This document shows, piece by piece, positions 1-7,495 of a DNA stretch of 64,000 bases. Position 1 is the stretch's first letter; every line of letters begins with the position of its first letter. The stretch is from assembly GCF_001186365.1 (NCBI RefSeq), contig NZ_LDTZ01000015.1, positions 310,001-374,000 of the forward strand, read 5' to 3'. The translations under genes and the position numbers were made by a program. Origin of the DNA: Gordonia jacobaea (lineage in GTDB: Bacteria > Actinomycetota > Actinomycetes > Mycobacteriales > Mycobacteriaceae). Under the pieces are notes generated by a model. The model saw only the letters and a program-made list of their open reading frames with translations, did not search any database and had not been told where the DNA came from.

Positions 1-6
1 GACATC

Positions 7-609
7 GTGCAGACAGGCGTGACCGACTCACCCGACCATCCCCCGCAGCGCGGGCTGGCACCGGCTTCCAAACGCGAACTCGTACTCTCCGAATCGATCT
101 CGCTGTTCGCCACCAAAGGCTTCCGAGACGTCACGATCGACGAGATCGCTTCTGCTGCAGGCATTCCCGCATCCGGCGTCTACCGCCACTTCGAGAGCAA
201 GGCCGCGATCCTCTCGGCAGCATTCTGGCGAGCTTCCGACCGCGTCAGCGCCGCCAATTCCGACGCACTTGCGGCCTCGACGACCAATCGCGCCGCGCTC
301 GAGTCGCTCGTCGCACGGTATGTCCGACTCTTCGTGCACGACAACGCACTTCTGACGGTGTACCTGAGCGAATTCGGACACCTGGCCCCGGCCGAGCGCA
401 GCGCGTTGCGCCGCCAACAACGCGCCAACGTCGACGAGTGGGCCGCTTGGGTCACGCGCGATCGCGGCGATGCGATCACTCGCGGGCAGGCGCGCTTCCT
501 CGTGCACGCGGCGCTGAGTGTCATCTCGGATCTGCTTCGACTACGCCGCCCGCCAACCGCCGAGCAGGTCACCGCGATCGGCTGCGCCATCCTCGTCGGC
601 TCCCATTAG
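7..609 (+). CDS. TetR-family transcriptional regulator (5' end uncertain)
   Basis: DNA-binding repressor of the TetR class. The N-terminal helix-turn-helix is clear at about residues 40-75 (VTIDEIASAAGIPASGVYRHF), followed by a helical ligand/dimer domain; 200 residues is the usual family length. The frame stays open to the left edge of the window, and both the GTG used here and another GTG at 19 are possible starts, so the true N-terminus may lie outside. No divergent target gene is visible, so its ligand and regulon cannot be inferred. Confidence 0.8.
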   Translation: MQTGVTDSPDHPPQRGLAPASKRELVLSESISLFATKGFRDVTIDEIASAAGIPASGVYRHFESKAAILSAAFWRASDRVSAANSDALAASTTNRAALESLVARYVRLFVHDNALLTVYLSEFGHLAPAERSALRRQQRANVDEWAAWVTRDRGDAITRGQARFLVHAALSVISDLLRLRRPPTAEQVTAIGCAILVGSH

Positions 610-636
610 CGGCGCTGACGTGCCGGCTGCCTGATG

Positions 637-1377
637 TCAGACGGTCGCTAGATCGTCGAGCAACCAGGTGCCGTTCCTCTTGGCGAGCGTGACCTCGACA
701 CGCGATTGGTACGGGATGCCGTCGGGAACCTGCGCGGCGATTTCCGACGACTTCACCGTCTGGTCCAACGCCACGAGAACCACCGCACGGTCGGCGGTCA
801 TGGATTCGATCCCTGCGCGCTGCGCCTTCGCCGTCGACACTCCCTTGGCGTTTGCGTTGCCCTTACGCGCGTCCTGCGACGACGCGATGTAGGTCTTACT
901 GAACTCGGGAGTGGATATCTTGCTGATCCGACGATCGAGATCGGCGTAGTCGGCGGGATCGTAGGTGGTCAGCTCCACGGCGTAGCGACGCGCGGTGTCG
1001 AGCACCGTGGTGCGATCGGCCTCCGACGGCCCAGCGTCGGACACTCGGCGATCTGCCTGCGCGTACAGGTACGCGAGAACTCCGGTCGAGATCGCGAGAA
1101 CCACCACGAGCGCTGCCAGCACCCCGACGAGTACCCGTCCACGACCCGGTCGCTTCACTCGTCCGGCGGCCTCCTCTGCATCGGCTCGCGCGCCGCCGCT
1201 CTTCGTGGTGTCGAGTTTGCGCGGCACCCGGTCGGCGGCCTCGGCGCGCAACTGCTCACGCCTACTGCGATTCGCCGCGAGGAACTCATCGCCGTCGAGC
1301 GGCGAAACGTCGGCGCCCGACGTGCGCGCCACGTCGGTCTGCACGCCGTCGTCGGACGGGATACGCGATTTGGGCAT
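637..1377 (-). CDS. Mce-associated-type single-pass membrane protein
   Basis: Product of 246 residues. A charged, Arg/Ala-rich N-terminal half is followed by one hydrophobic segment (VLVGVLAALVVVLAISTGVL, about residues 90-115) and then an extracytoplasmic domain of the SnoaL/NTF2-like type seen in Mce-associated membrane proteins. The family pattern is visible in the 'ARRYAVELTTYDPADY' stretch just after the membrane helix and the 'VEVTLAKRNGTWLLDDL' C-terminus. I start it at the ATG beginning MPKSRIP; a longer frame from 1470 would leave only 14 bp to the divergent dehydrogenase gene and would swallow a palindrome. No mce genes are adjacent, so a link to Mce lipid import is only by family resemblance. 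Confidence 0.72.
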   Translation of the reverse strand: MPKSRIPSDDGVQTDVARTSGADVSPLDGDEFLAANRSRREQLRAEAADRVPRKLDTTKSGGARADAEEAAGRVKRPGRGRVLVGVLAALVVVLAISTGVLAYLYAQADRRVSDAGPSEADRTTVLDTARRYAVELTTYDPADYADLDRRISKISTPEFSKTYIASSQDARKGNANAKGVSTAKAQRAGIESMTADRAVVLVALDQTVKSSEIAAQVPDGIPYQSRVEVTLAKRNGTWLLDDLATV

Positions 1378-1402
1378 GGCAACCAATCTAGCCATCGATT
1401 GT

Positions 1403-1416
1403 GTGGTCCAGACCAC
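1403..1416. promoter_or_regulatory. Perfect palindrome GTGGTC-CA-GACCAC, candidate GntR operator
   Basis: A 14-bp perfect inverted repeat in the space between the divergent membrane-protein gene and the acyl-CoA dehydrogenase gene. Its TGGTC(N2)GACCA core resembles known operators of GntR-superfamily regulators (DasR sites have TGGTCTAGACCA; FadR sites have TGGTC-N-GACCA). A GntR/FCD regulator is encoded directly downstream of the dehydrogenase, so autoregulation through this site is a plausible inference. Confidence 0.5.
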
Positions 1417-1484
1417 GACCCGACATATCACATATATGATCTTGGCCAGGCCGCCTACAGGCTTCGCCAATCGAGAGGACAGCA

Positions 1485-2621
1485 GTGGACTTCACTGAGG
1501 AACAGCGCGCATTCGCAACGTCGGTCGCCGATTTCTGCCAGCGCGAGGTCGGGACCCGCGACCAGCGCAATCGCTACACCAAGGACGGGACGGAGCTGCA
1601 CTCGCGCGAGCTCTACCAGAAGATGGCCGACCTCGGCTGGGCCGGCATCATGCTGCCCGAAACCTACGGCGGGTCGGGCGCGGGCAACGTCGAGATGTGC
1701 ATCCTGCTCGAAGAAGCGATGCGTGGCATGGCACCCATCGGCGGGATCGGCCCCACCTTCATCACCGCCCTGGCCTACAACCGGTTCGCCGACGACCAGC
1801 TCAAGAAGGAAGTCCTGACCGGCGTCGTCAACGGTGACGCCCTCTCGATCTCGATGTCGGAGCCCGAGGCGGGTTCCGACGTCGCCAACCTCACCTGCCG
1901 TGCCGAGAAGGTCGACGGCGGGTGGGTCATCAACGGACAGAAGACCTGGTGCTCCAATGCGCACTTCGCGCGATCGATCTTGCTGATTGCCCGCACGTCG
2001 ACCACCGGCAAGAAGCACGAGGGAATCACGCAGTTCCACATCCCCGCCAACACACCGGGTTTGGAGATCAAGGGCATCGACACGCTCGGCGGTCGCGAGG
2101 TCAACGATCTCTACTTCACAGACTGTCGGGTGCCCGACTCCGCGGTCGTCGGCGAGGTCGGCAATGGCTGGAATCAATTGATGGCCGGACTCAACACCGA
2201 GCGACTCATCCTCGCAGCCATGCAACTCGGTGTGGCCGAGCGCTCATTCGCCGACACTCTGGCGTTCATCACCGAGCGCAAACAGTTCGGACGTCCCATC
2301 GGGTCGTTCCAGGTTCTGCGGCATCGCATGGCCGATCTCGCGACCGAGATCGAGTGCACCAAGCAACTCGTCTATTCGGTGGCTCAACTCGCGGACGACA
2401 ACCCCACAAAACTCTTCCCCCGCGAGGCGTCGATGGCGAAACTCAAAGCCACCGAAACCTCCAAGCGCATGACCATCGATGCCATGCAGATGATGGGCGG
2501 CTACGGCTACGCAACAGAATTCGACGCCGAGCGCTTGATGCGTGGTGCGATCATCTCGACGGTCTACGGTGGCACGAATGAGATCCAGCGCGACATCATC
2601 GGCAAGACCTTCGGACTCTGA
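1485..2621 (+). CDS. Acyl-CoA dehydrogenase
   Basis: FAD-dependent dehydrogenation of an acyl-CoA to the trans-2-enoyl-CoA, 378 residues, typical length. Visible family features are the flavin/substrate loop SISMSEPEAGSD (about 121-132), the NGQKTWCSNA region (150-159), the RKQFGRPIGSFQ segment and the C-terminal YGGTNEIQRD. The MCAD-position catalytic glutamate (YEGT) is glycine here (G362), but E239 in GLNTERLIL sits where isovaleryl- and long-chain acyl-CoA dehydrogenases keep their base. GTG start preceded by GAGAGGAC. It overlaps the GntR gene by 44 bp, so the two are probably co-transcribed. Substrate not predictable. Confidence 0.92.
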   Translation: MDFTEEQRAFATSVADFCQREVGTRDQRNRYTKDGTELHSRELYQKMADLGWAGIMLPETYGGSGAGNVEMCILLEEAMRGMAPIGGIGPTFITALAYNRFADDQLKKEVLTGVVNGDALSISMSEPEAGSDVANLTCRAEKVDGGWVINGQKTWCSNAHFARSILLIARTSTTGKKHEGITQFHIPANTPGLEIKGIDTLGGREVNDLYFTDCRVPDSAVVGEVGNGWNQLMAGLNTERLILAAMQLGVAERSFADTLAFITERKQFGRPIGSFQVLRHRMADLATEIECTKQLVYSVAQLADDNPTKLFPREASMAKLKATETSKRMTIDAMQMMGGYGYATEFDAERLMRGAIISTVYGGTNEIQRDIIGKTFGL

Positions 2622-3324
2622 CGGGTCGAGGGCGCCGCGGCGGATTCCTCGGCGCCCTCAACTGTCCGAAGAGGTCGCCGCACACCTGCGACACCGCATC
2701 ATGACGGCCGACATCAGGCCGGGTGAGTTCATCAGACTCGACGACGTCGCGGCCGAGTTGGGTGTCAGCGTGACCCCCGTGCGCGAGGCGCTGCTGACCC
2801 TGCGTGGCGAGGGCATGGTCGACCTCGAGCCGCACCGCGGATACCGCGTGGGTCCGCTGGACCGCGTCGACGTCGACGACCTGTTCTGGTTGCAGGGCGA
2901 GATTGCGGTGCGGCTCGCGCTGCGCACCGCATCCGCCGTGACATCCGACGATCTCGACGAATTGCAGTGGTGGACCCGACGACTGCGCGCGGCTGTCGCA
3001 AGTGGCGACGACGACGGCGTCATCGAGGCCGAGTTCGAATTCCACCGCGCTCACAACGTCATCGCGGGAGGCACGAAGTTGGCATGGTTCCTCCTCGCGG
3101 CCACTCGTTACACACCGGCGCGGCTCTATGCCAACGACCCCGAGTGGGGCCACACCGCGGTCGACAGCCATGAACGGCTGATCGACGCCTACCGTTCGGG
3201 CGACATCGACGAGGCAGTGGTGCAGACGCGTCGCCAGTTCATTGATGGCGCAGCACGTTTGACGCACCACCTCGAACAGAGCGGCATCTGGGGTACGACC
3301 GACTCAGATCGAACCCAGGTCTGA
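2578..3324 (+). CDS. GntR-family regulator with FCD domain
   Basis: A 248-residue regulator. The N-terminal winged helix-turn-helix runs through about residues 35-85 (IRPGEFIRLDDVAAELGVSV then TPVREALL), and a C-terminal all-helical FCD effector domain follows, with the His-containing FEFHRAHN and DSHERLIDAYRSGD segments that bind metal/ligand in this family. The ATG chosen lies inside the 3' end of the dehydrogenase gene; no start codon is available between that gene's stop and the conserved domain. Translational coupling to the dehydrogenase suggests it senses a related acid or acyl-CoA. The 3' end overlaps the convergent gene by 21 bp. Confidence 0.85.
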   Translation: MRSSATSSARPSDSDGSRAPRRIPRRPQLSEEVAAHLRHRIMTADIRPGEFIRLDDVAAELGVSVTPVREALLTLRGEGMVDLEPHRGYRVGPLDRVDVDDLFWLQGEIAVRLALRTASAVTSDDLDELQWWTRRLRAAVASGDDDGVIEAEFEFHRAHNVIAGGTKLAWFLLAATRYTPARLYANDPEWGHTAVDSHERLIDAYRSGDIDEAVVQTRRQFIDGAARLTHHLEQSGIWGTTDSDRTQV

Positions 3325-3729
3325 AGCGACCCACTGCTGCGGCCGCACAACGACTTTCGTTTGTGAACCGTCCTCGAAGGAGGCGGACTCAACGTAGCCC
3401 GCGACTTTGTCGGCAGGCAGATACCGCGCGGCCATCTCGGTGAGCTCGTCCTTGGTTCCGTCGACGATATCGATCACCGGACCCGACGCCGCGGCGTACG
3501 CGATCGTCGGAGACAGCACCTCGGCCATCACAGTGCAGCGCCCCGCAGCACGCAGTAGCGAGATCTTGCGTGACTCCGTATCTGTCAGGAACCACAGGTC
3601 GCCGCCGGGACTGTACTGGTACCAGATCGGCACCACCAGAGGCGCACGGTCGGCACCCGCCTCTATCGAGAGCGCGCCGATGTGCGGCTGCGCGAGAAAT
3701 GCTTGCCGTTCTTCTTTGTTCATCGCCAT
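3304..3729 (-). CDS. Pyridoxamine 5'-phosphate oxidase-like (split-barrel flavin/F420-binding) protein
   Basis: About 141 residues with the split beta-barrel pattern of the PNPOx-like superfamily: LAQPHIGALSIE, the PLVVPIWYQYSPGGDLWFLTD strand pair and SRKISLLRAAGRCTVMAE, which normally lines the FMN/F420 pocket. Such small proteins are usually flavin- or F420-dependent reductases or haem-binding proteins; the specific activity cannot be read off. Start placed at the ATG beginning MAMNKEE, with a second ATG two codons later equally possible. Its stop overlaps that of the GntR gene. Confidence 0.8.
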   Translation of the reverse strand: MAMNKEERQAFLAQPHIGALSIEAGADRAPLVVPIWYQYSPGGDLWFLTDTESRKISLLRAAGRCTVMAEVLSPTIAYAAASGPVIDIVDGTKDELTEMAARYLPADKVAGYVESASFEDGSQTKVVVRPQQWVASDLGSI

Positions 3730-3789
3730 GAAGCCGAGGCTAGTGAATTCCTTCGCCGAGCGTCGGCACCCAGCTGTGCGGACCAGCAA

Positions 3790-4104
3790 TCAGTGAGCGA
3801 GCTTGAGCCCGACCACTGCGACGATGATGAGAAAGATCAAGCCCGCCTTGACAAGTGACGCCGATTCCGCGCCGGTCACCATCGCGTATGTCACGGTCAA
3901 CGCGGCACCGATACCCACCCAGATCGCGTAGGCGGTGCCAGTTGGCAACTCCCGCAACGCATAAGCCAGACCAGCCATCGATCCGATCAGCGCAACGGCA
4001 AAAGTAATTGTGGGAACAATTTGGGTGAACCCCTGGGACTTGCCGAGAGCAGTAGCCCAGACAGCTTCCAGCACACCAGAAATGATCAACACGATCCACG
4101 ACAC
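3790..4104 (-). CDS. gdx: SMR-family guanidinium exporter (Gdx/SugE type)
   Basis: Four-helix small multidrug resistance protein of 104 residues. It carries the essential membrane glutamate E13 (GVLEAVWA) and the LPTGTAYAIWVGIGAA signature of the SugE/Gdx branch, whose members export guanidinium in exchange for protons. The GTG start is preceded by GGAGG with an 11-nt spacer. The leader contains a match to the guanidine-III riboswitch, which supports the Gdx assignment over a general quaternary-ammonium EmrE role. Confidence 0.92.
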   Translation of the reverse strand: MSWIVLIISGVLEAVWATALGKSQGFTQIVPTITFAVALIGSMAGLAYALRELPTGTAYAIWVGIGAALTVTYAMVTGAESASLVKAGLIFLIIVAVVGLKLAH

Positions 4105-4122
4105 GAGACGTCGAACCTCCGA

Positions 4123-4165
4123 GCGCCGTCTTGTCGCTGGCCGGGTACGGCGCGCCTCGTCCGGG
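4123..4165 (-). promoter_or_regulatory. Guanidine-III (ykkC-III) riboswitch aptamer
   Basis: Read on the minus strand, the leader runs CCCGGACGAGG, then CGCGCCGTACCCGG, then CCAGCGACAAGACGGCGC. This is nearly base-for-base the guanidine-III pseudoknot aptamer known from Thermobifida fusca. The aptamer's 3' GACGGCGC strand ends two bases before the GGAGG ribosome-binding site of gdx, the layout expected for translational control by guanidine. The match is from memory of the family; a covariance-model search would settle it. Confidence 0.88.
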
Positions 4166-4173
4166 TGTCAGCA

Positions 4174-4186
4174 TTGACTATGTCAA
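4174..4186. promoter_or_regulatory. Palindrome TTGAC-TAT-GTCAA upstream of the riboswitch
   Basis: A perfect 5-3-5 inverted repeat just upstream of the guanidine aptamer. On the minus strand a TACTAT hexamer, acceptable as a -10 element, ends right at its upstream edge, so the palindrome would lie at the transcription start or early in the leader. It may be an operator or simply a leader hairpin. Confidence 0.3.
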
Positions 4187-4230
4187 TAGTAGCAAATCGG
4201 ACACCCGCAAAATTCCCGCCGGGCGGGACG

Positions 4231-4431
4231 CTACTCCGACGAACCGCCCTTGCCGACTGCGACCACGCCGGCCCCGACGACCACGACCGCCAAGCCGAAG
4301 ATCGTGTACAGCCATGCGGCAACCCCGCCACCGTAGTTGGCGATGTCGCCGATACCTGCCGCGGCGAAGATGAGTCCCATTGCGATTGCCAAACCGGGAA
4401 GGACATAGAAGAGCGGTGAATGCGCTGACAT
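4231..4431 (-). CDS. Small membrane protein, two predicted helices
   Basis: A 66-residue protein with two hydrophobic segments (LFYVLPGLAIAMGLIFAAAG and WLYTIFGLAVVVVGAGVVAV) joined by a short Gly-rich loop, ending in KGGSSE. The ATG is preceded by GAGGAGG at a good distance, which supports it as a real gene. No known family recognised. It ends 65 bp before the riboswitch of gdx and is on the same strand, but the aptamer suggests gdx has its own promoter. Confidence 0.65.
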   Translation of the reverse strand: MSAHSPLFYVLPGLAIAMGLIFAAAGIGDIANYGGGVAAWLYTIFGLAVVVVGAGVVAVGKGGSSE

Positions 4432-4550
4432 GGCGTTGACCTCCTCGACAGTTCCGTCGCGCTTCGACGGAAGCTTGGTCGCGATCTACGTTAGAACGAG
4501 CACAACGCCGGTGCCAGGGTCTTTGGTCGAATCCCGCGGTGCCGGGGGAC

Positions 4551-4604
4551 AAAAACAGGGGTTATGGCCCCAAAAACAAGAAAGGCCCGGCGGACACCGG
4601 GCCT
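4551..4604 (-). terminator. Tandem intrinsic terminators downstream of tRNA-Asn
   Basis: On the minus strand, AGGCCCGG-TGTCCG-CCGGGCCT is followed by TTCTTGTTTTT. Immediately after comes a second hairpin GGGG-CCATAA-CCCC followed by TGTTTTT. Two consecutive rho-independent terminators begin 17 bp after the tRNA 3' end. Confidence 0.85.
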
Positions 4605-4621
4605 GACCTGCTCTAACTCTG

Positions 4622-4694
4622 CTCCCCCAACTGGACTCGAACCAGTAACCGTTCGATTAACAGTCGAATGCTCTGCCAATTGAGCTATGGGGGA
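4622..4694 (-). tRNA. tRNA-Asn (anticodon GTT)
   Basis: The minus strand folds as a canonical 73-nt tRNA: acceptor TCCCCCA paired with TGGGGGA, anticodon loop CTGTTAA giving GTT, T-loop GGTTCGAGTCC, discriminator G. CCA is not encoded. Strong terminators follow. Confidence 0.97.
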
Positions 4695-4815
4695 TTGCTC
4701 GTGATCCGGGCGCCGCGAACAGCACCAGAACCGAACGCTGACTCTAGCGTATCGACTCGCGTCAGGACAAAACGACTGGTCACAGGGGTGCCGTGCAGGG
4801 CCGCCTCGCCACGCC

Positions 4816-5415
4816 TCAGGGCGTTTGCGGGTGCTTGAGCGAGGCGAGATGCTCGCTCACCGCGGCGCTGGTCTGATCTCGGGAATCGGTGCCCGCGAGC
4901 AGGAGGTGCATGGCAAGGCCATCGATGAGGGCGTGCAGTCGTAGGGCTTCGGCGTCCAGATCGCGATCGCCGTCGACGAGACCATGTTCGCGCAGATCTG
5001 AGAGCACCCGCACGCAGAGTGCGCGCAGACCCTGGTGTGCCTCCACCGCCGCAGTCGCCAGGCCGGGATGGGCCACAGACTCCGTCACCATCGCGAGGTT
5101 CACATGCATCTCGACGCGCCGATTGTCGTCGAACGGCAGTAGCTCGGCCAGGATGGCATCGGCACGGCGCAGCGGATCACGGATGCGTGCCCGCTCCTGA
5201 ATCCGTGCGGCGACACGGTCGTAGATCAACCGCATGGAGAATTCGAGCAACTCCTCCTTGTCGGCGAATACATGACGCAGCGAACCCGCAGAGATGCCCG
5301 CTTCGGCGGCAACCTCGCGAATCGAAACGCCAGATACCCCTTCCCGCAACGCAATCCGCCATAGCGCTTCAGCTATTTCGGAGCGCCTCTCGGTGTGGTC
5401 GATCAGCTTGGGCAT
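4816..5415 (-). CDS. TetR-family transcriptional regulator
   Basis: A 199-residue TetR repressor with the helix-turn-helix at about residues 29-50 (VSIREVAAEAGISAGSLRHVF) and a helical C-terminal domain resembling the BetI-type (TetR_C_6) group. It is divergent from the DUF418 membrane-protein gene, and the 42-bp gap between its start and the upstream end of that frame contains an imperfect palindrome. It most likely represses itself and the DUF418 gene. Ligand unknown. Confidence 0.88.
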   Translation of the reverse strand: MPKLIDHTERRSEIAEALWRIALREGVSGVSIREVAAEAGISAGSLRHVFADKEELLEFSMRLIYDRVAARIQERARIRDPLRRADAILAELLPFDDNRRVEMHVNLAMVTESVAHPGLATAAVEAHQGLRALCVRVLSDLREHGLVDGDRDLDAEALRLHALIDGLAMHLLLAGTDSRDQTSAAVSEHLASLKHPQTP

Positions 5416-5426
5416 TGACTTATGCT

Positions 5427-5444
5427 AGCTCACTCGTGTTAGCT
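5427..5444. promoter_or_regulatory. Candidate TetR operator
   Basis: The 18-bp sequence AGCTCACTCGTGTTAGCT is palindromic at seven of nine base pairs. It sits 12 bp from the regulator's start codon, between it and the divergent DUF418 gene, which is where a shared TetR operator is expected. Confidence 0.5.
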
Positions 5445-5502
5445 TAGCCACTAAGCCTTGGTAGCACACTCGTATCACCTACTCCGACGACTGGAGCACA
5501 GC

Positions 5503-6660
5503 ATGGGCGACACACGACGACACGTCTCCCTCGATGTCCTGCGCGGCATCGCAATCCTGGGAACCCTCGGCACGAACATCTGGATCTTCACCAATGTCGA
5601 CGGCCTGATCGGCTACATCCTGGGCGCCAACGAGGCGTCGGGCACCTGGGGCACCGTGCAGTCCGTGCTGCAGCAGATCACCCAGGGCAAGTTCTTGGGA
5701 TTACTCACCATCATGTTCGGCGTCGGGCTCGCCATCCAGCAACGCTCCGCGGCCAGACGCGGGCACAGGTGGCCCGGCAAGTACTACTGGCGCGCCATCC
5801 TGCTCTTCATCGACGGCACCGTGAACTACTTCCTCTTCACCGAGTTCGACGTGCTGACGGGATACGCGGTCACCGGGCTCATCGTCGCCTATCTCCTCGC
5901 GATGAGCATTCGTCGGCAACGGGTCGCGCTCTTCACCGCAGCGGGCATACACGTTGTGCTGCTGACGCTAGTGGTGTGGGCGCTCGCCACCACTACTCCT
6001 ACTACCGTTGCGCAACAACAACTCTCACCGAATCCGTATGCCGATGGCTCCTTCTTCGAACTCGTCGCCTTCCGTGCCGAACACCTGGTGCTGTTCAGAA
6101 GTGAAGTCATCTTCATCCTGCCGATGTCCATCGCGCTGTTCCTTGCGGGAGCGGCACTACTGCGCGCAGGTGTGCTCGAACCGCACGGTGCCGCGCTCCG
6201 GAGTCGACTGATGATCGCAGGGGCGATCGCGTTACCACTGGACTTTGCGGCAGGCCTTTTCGGAGGCGATGCCGGGCTCGTCCTCGGCCGCTACGGATTT
6301 GCCCCGATCGTTGCGTTCGGCATCCTGGCATGGTTGGCACAGTTCTACGTCGACGGACGCGCACCCGGTGCTATTGGTCGTGCACTCGCTCCCGTAGGAC
6401 GCACCGCCCTGACGTGTTACGTCCTGCAGAACGCGCTCGCAGGCGCGGTCTGCTACGGATGGGGACTCGGCCTTGCGTCCAGACTCGACTCCACCACCGT
6501 TGTCCCGGTCACCGTGATGCTGTTCCTCGTGATCGCCGGACTGCTGATGGTGGGATCGCGCCTGTGGCTGGCACATCACGACCGAGGGCCGCTCGAGTGG
6601 ATGTGGCATCGCGGGTATGACGTTCTCAGTGGTGCGTCGCGGGAACGGGTACACAGCTGA
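5503..6660 (+). CDS. DUF418-family polytopic membrane protein
   Basis: A 385-residue integral membrane protein. The DUF418/YeiB signature is visible at both ends: DVLRGIAILGTLGTNIW near the N-terminus and RGPLEWMWHRG near the C-terminus, with roughly nine to ten hydrophobic segments between. The family's function is not established; transport or cell-envelope acyl transfer has been suggested. I start it at the ATG after CTGGAGCACAGC rather than at the in-frame upstream GTG. The divergent TetR gene is probably its repressor. Confidence 0.85.
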   Translation: MGDTRRHVSLDVLRGIAILGTLGTNIWIFTNVDGLIGYILGANEASGTWGTVQSVLQQITQGKFLGLLTIMFGVGLAIQQRSAARRGHRWPGKYYWRAILLFIDGTVNYFLFTEFDVLTGYAVTGLIVAYLLAMSIRRQRVALFTAAGIHVVLLTLVVWALATTTPTTVAQQQLSPNPYADGSFFELVAFRAEHLVLFRSEVIFILPMSIALFLAGAALLRAGVLEPHGAALRSRLMIAGAIALPLDFAAGLFGGDAGLVLGRYGFAPIVAFGILAWLAQFYVDGRAPGAIGRALAPVGRTALTCYVLQNALAGAVCYGWGLGLASRLDSTTVVPVTVMLFLVIAGLLMVGSRLWLAHHDRGPLEWMWHRGYDVLSGASRERVHS

Positions 6661-6827
6661 ATTTGCGGCGACGTTCATTCTCTAGCTTTACGGTCGGCAG
6701 ACCAGGCCAAATGACCTGAGTCGACCTTCCACACGGTAACTGGCACGGCTCGCGTCGCTGCGGTGGGGCGGGCGCGCGACCTGCGACCTACGAATGACAG
6801 GTGACCGGGTAGGCTCGTTCGGTGCTA

Positions 6828-6901
6828 GCCCAGGTAGCTCAGTTGGTTAGAGCCTCCGACTCATAATCGGCCGGTCGCGGGTTCAAGCCCCGCCCTGGGC
6901 A
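6828..6901 (+). tRNA. tRNA with CAT anticodon (elongator Met most likely)
   Basis: Canonical cloverleaf with acceptor GCCCAGG/CCTGGGC, D-arm AGCTCAGTTGGTTAGAGC, anticodon loop CTCATAA and T-arm GCGGGTTCAAGCCCCGC. The initiator features are absent, so this is elongator tRNA-Met or, less likely, tRNA-Ile2, whose C34 is lysidine-modified. CCA is not encoded. Confidence 0.93.
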
Positions 6902-6907
6902 CACGAG

Positions 6908-6938
6908 AGGCCCCCACCATGTAGGTGGGGGCCTCCTT
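6908..6938 (+). terminator. Hairpin terminator after the CAT tRNA
   Basis: AGGCCCCCACC-ATGTA-GGTGGGGGCCT forms an 11-bp stem six bases after the tRNA, followed by only a weak pyrimidine tract (CCTT). Confidence 0.7.
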
Positions 6939-6969
6939 CGATCTAGCGGAGATCGTCGTCGAGCGGCGA

Positions 6970-7082
6970 TCCCGAGGCGCAGGAACTCGGGGAAGCGTTT
7001 TTTCCGCGGGTCTCTTCAGTTTCCCCGCGCAACTTCTGGCGGAAGGGTCAGCAACCCGAGGAACGACTCCTTCCCCTACTTT
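6970..7082. repeat. 113-bp direct repeat, copy 1
   Basis: About 83% identical to a second copy at 7158-7270 (19 mismatches by hand alignment), 188 bp apart. Because 188 is not a multiple of three, the open frame that crosses both copies reads them in different phases, which argues against a protein. The region 6939-7495 otherwise holds no gene with a credible ribosome-binding site until the small ORF at 7496. Confidence 0.85.
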
Positions 7083-7157
7083 CTGCCGGGGCGCCCCAGC
7101 CCGAGAAGCCGTGCAGTTCGACGTCGCGCCGCGCGGCGCGGCGTCGAGCAGCTGCGG

Positions 7158-7270
7158 TCCCGGGGCGCAGAAACTAGGGGAAGCGTTCTTTCCTCGGGTC
7201 TCTTCGGTTTCCCCGCGCAACTTCCGGGGAAAGGGTCAGCAACTGCGGGAAGAGTCCTTTCCCCTACTTT
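7158..7270. repeat. 113-bp direct repeat, copy 2, with internal hairpins
   Basis: Second copy of the repeat. It contains a perfect 8-bp hairpin TTTCCCCG-N9-CGGGGAAA at 7208-7232, and its ends are themselves inverted (AAACTAGGGGAAG against CTTTCCCCTACTTT). The unit could therefore fold as a large stem with an inner hairpin, in DNA or RNA. Function unknown. Confidence 0.85.
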
Positions 7271-7495
7271 CCGCGAGCCCCCGGCCCCGAGCAGCCGCCC
7301 CGGCCCCGAACACCCCAACCGCCCGCCCGGTGACACGACCCACATTCGCGCAACCACGAGTGAAACCTCGCGTCAACTGGCCGACCGGTCAGGTGTCGCC
7401 CCATACTTTCGGTAGGCCATCGAGCCGAGAATCCCGGTCGCTTCGCTGTCGCAGCGCCGCCGTCGCCCACTGTCCGAGCCCGAGGAGGCGAGCCG

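Noticed and set aside
6828-6901. Initiator tRNA-fMet.
   Set aside because: The initiator-specific acceptor mismatch and the GGG/CCC anticodon stem pairs are not present.
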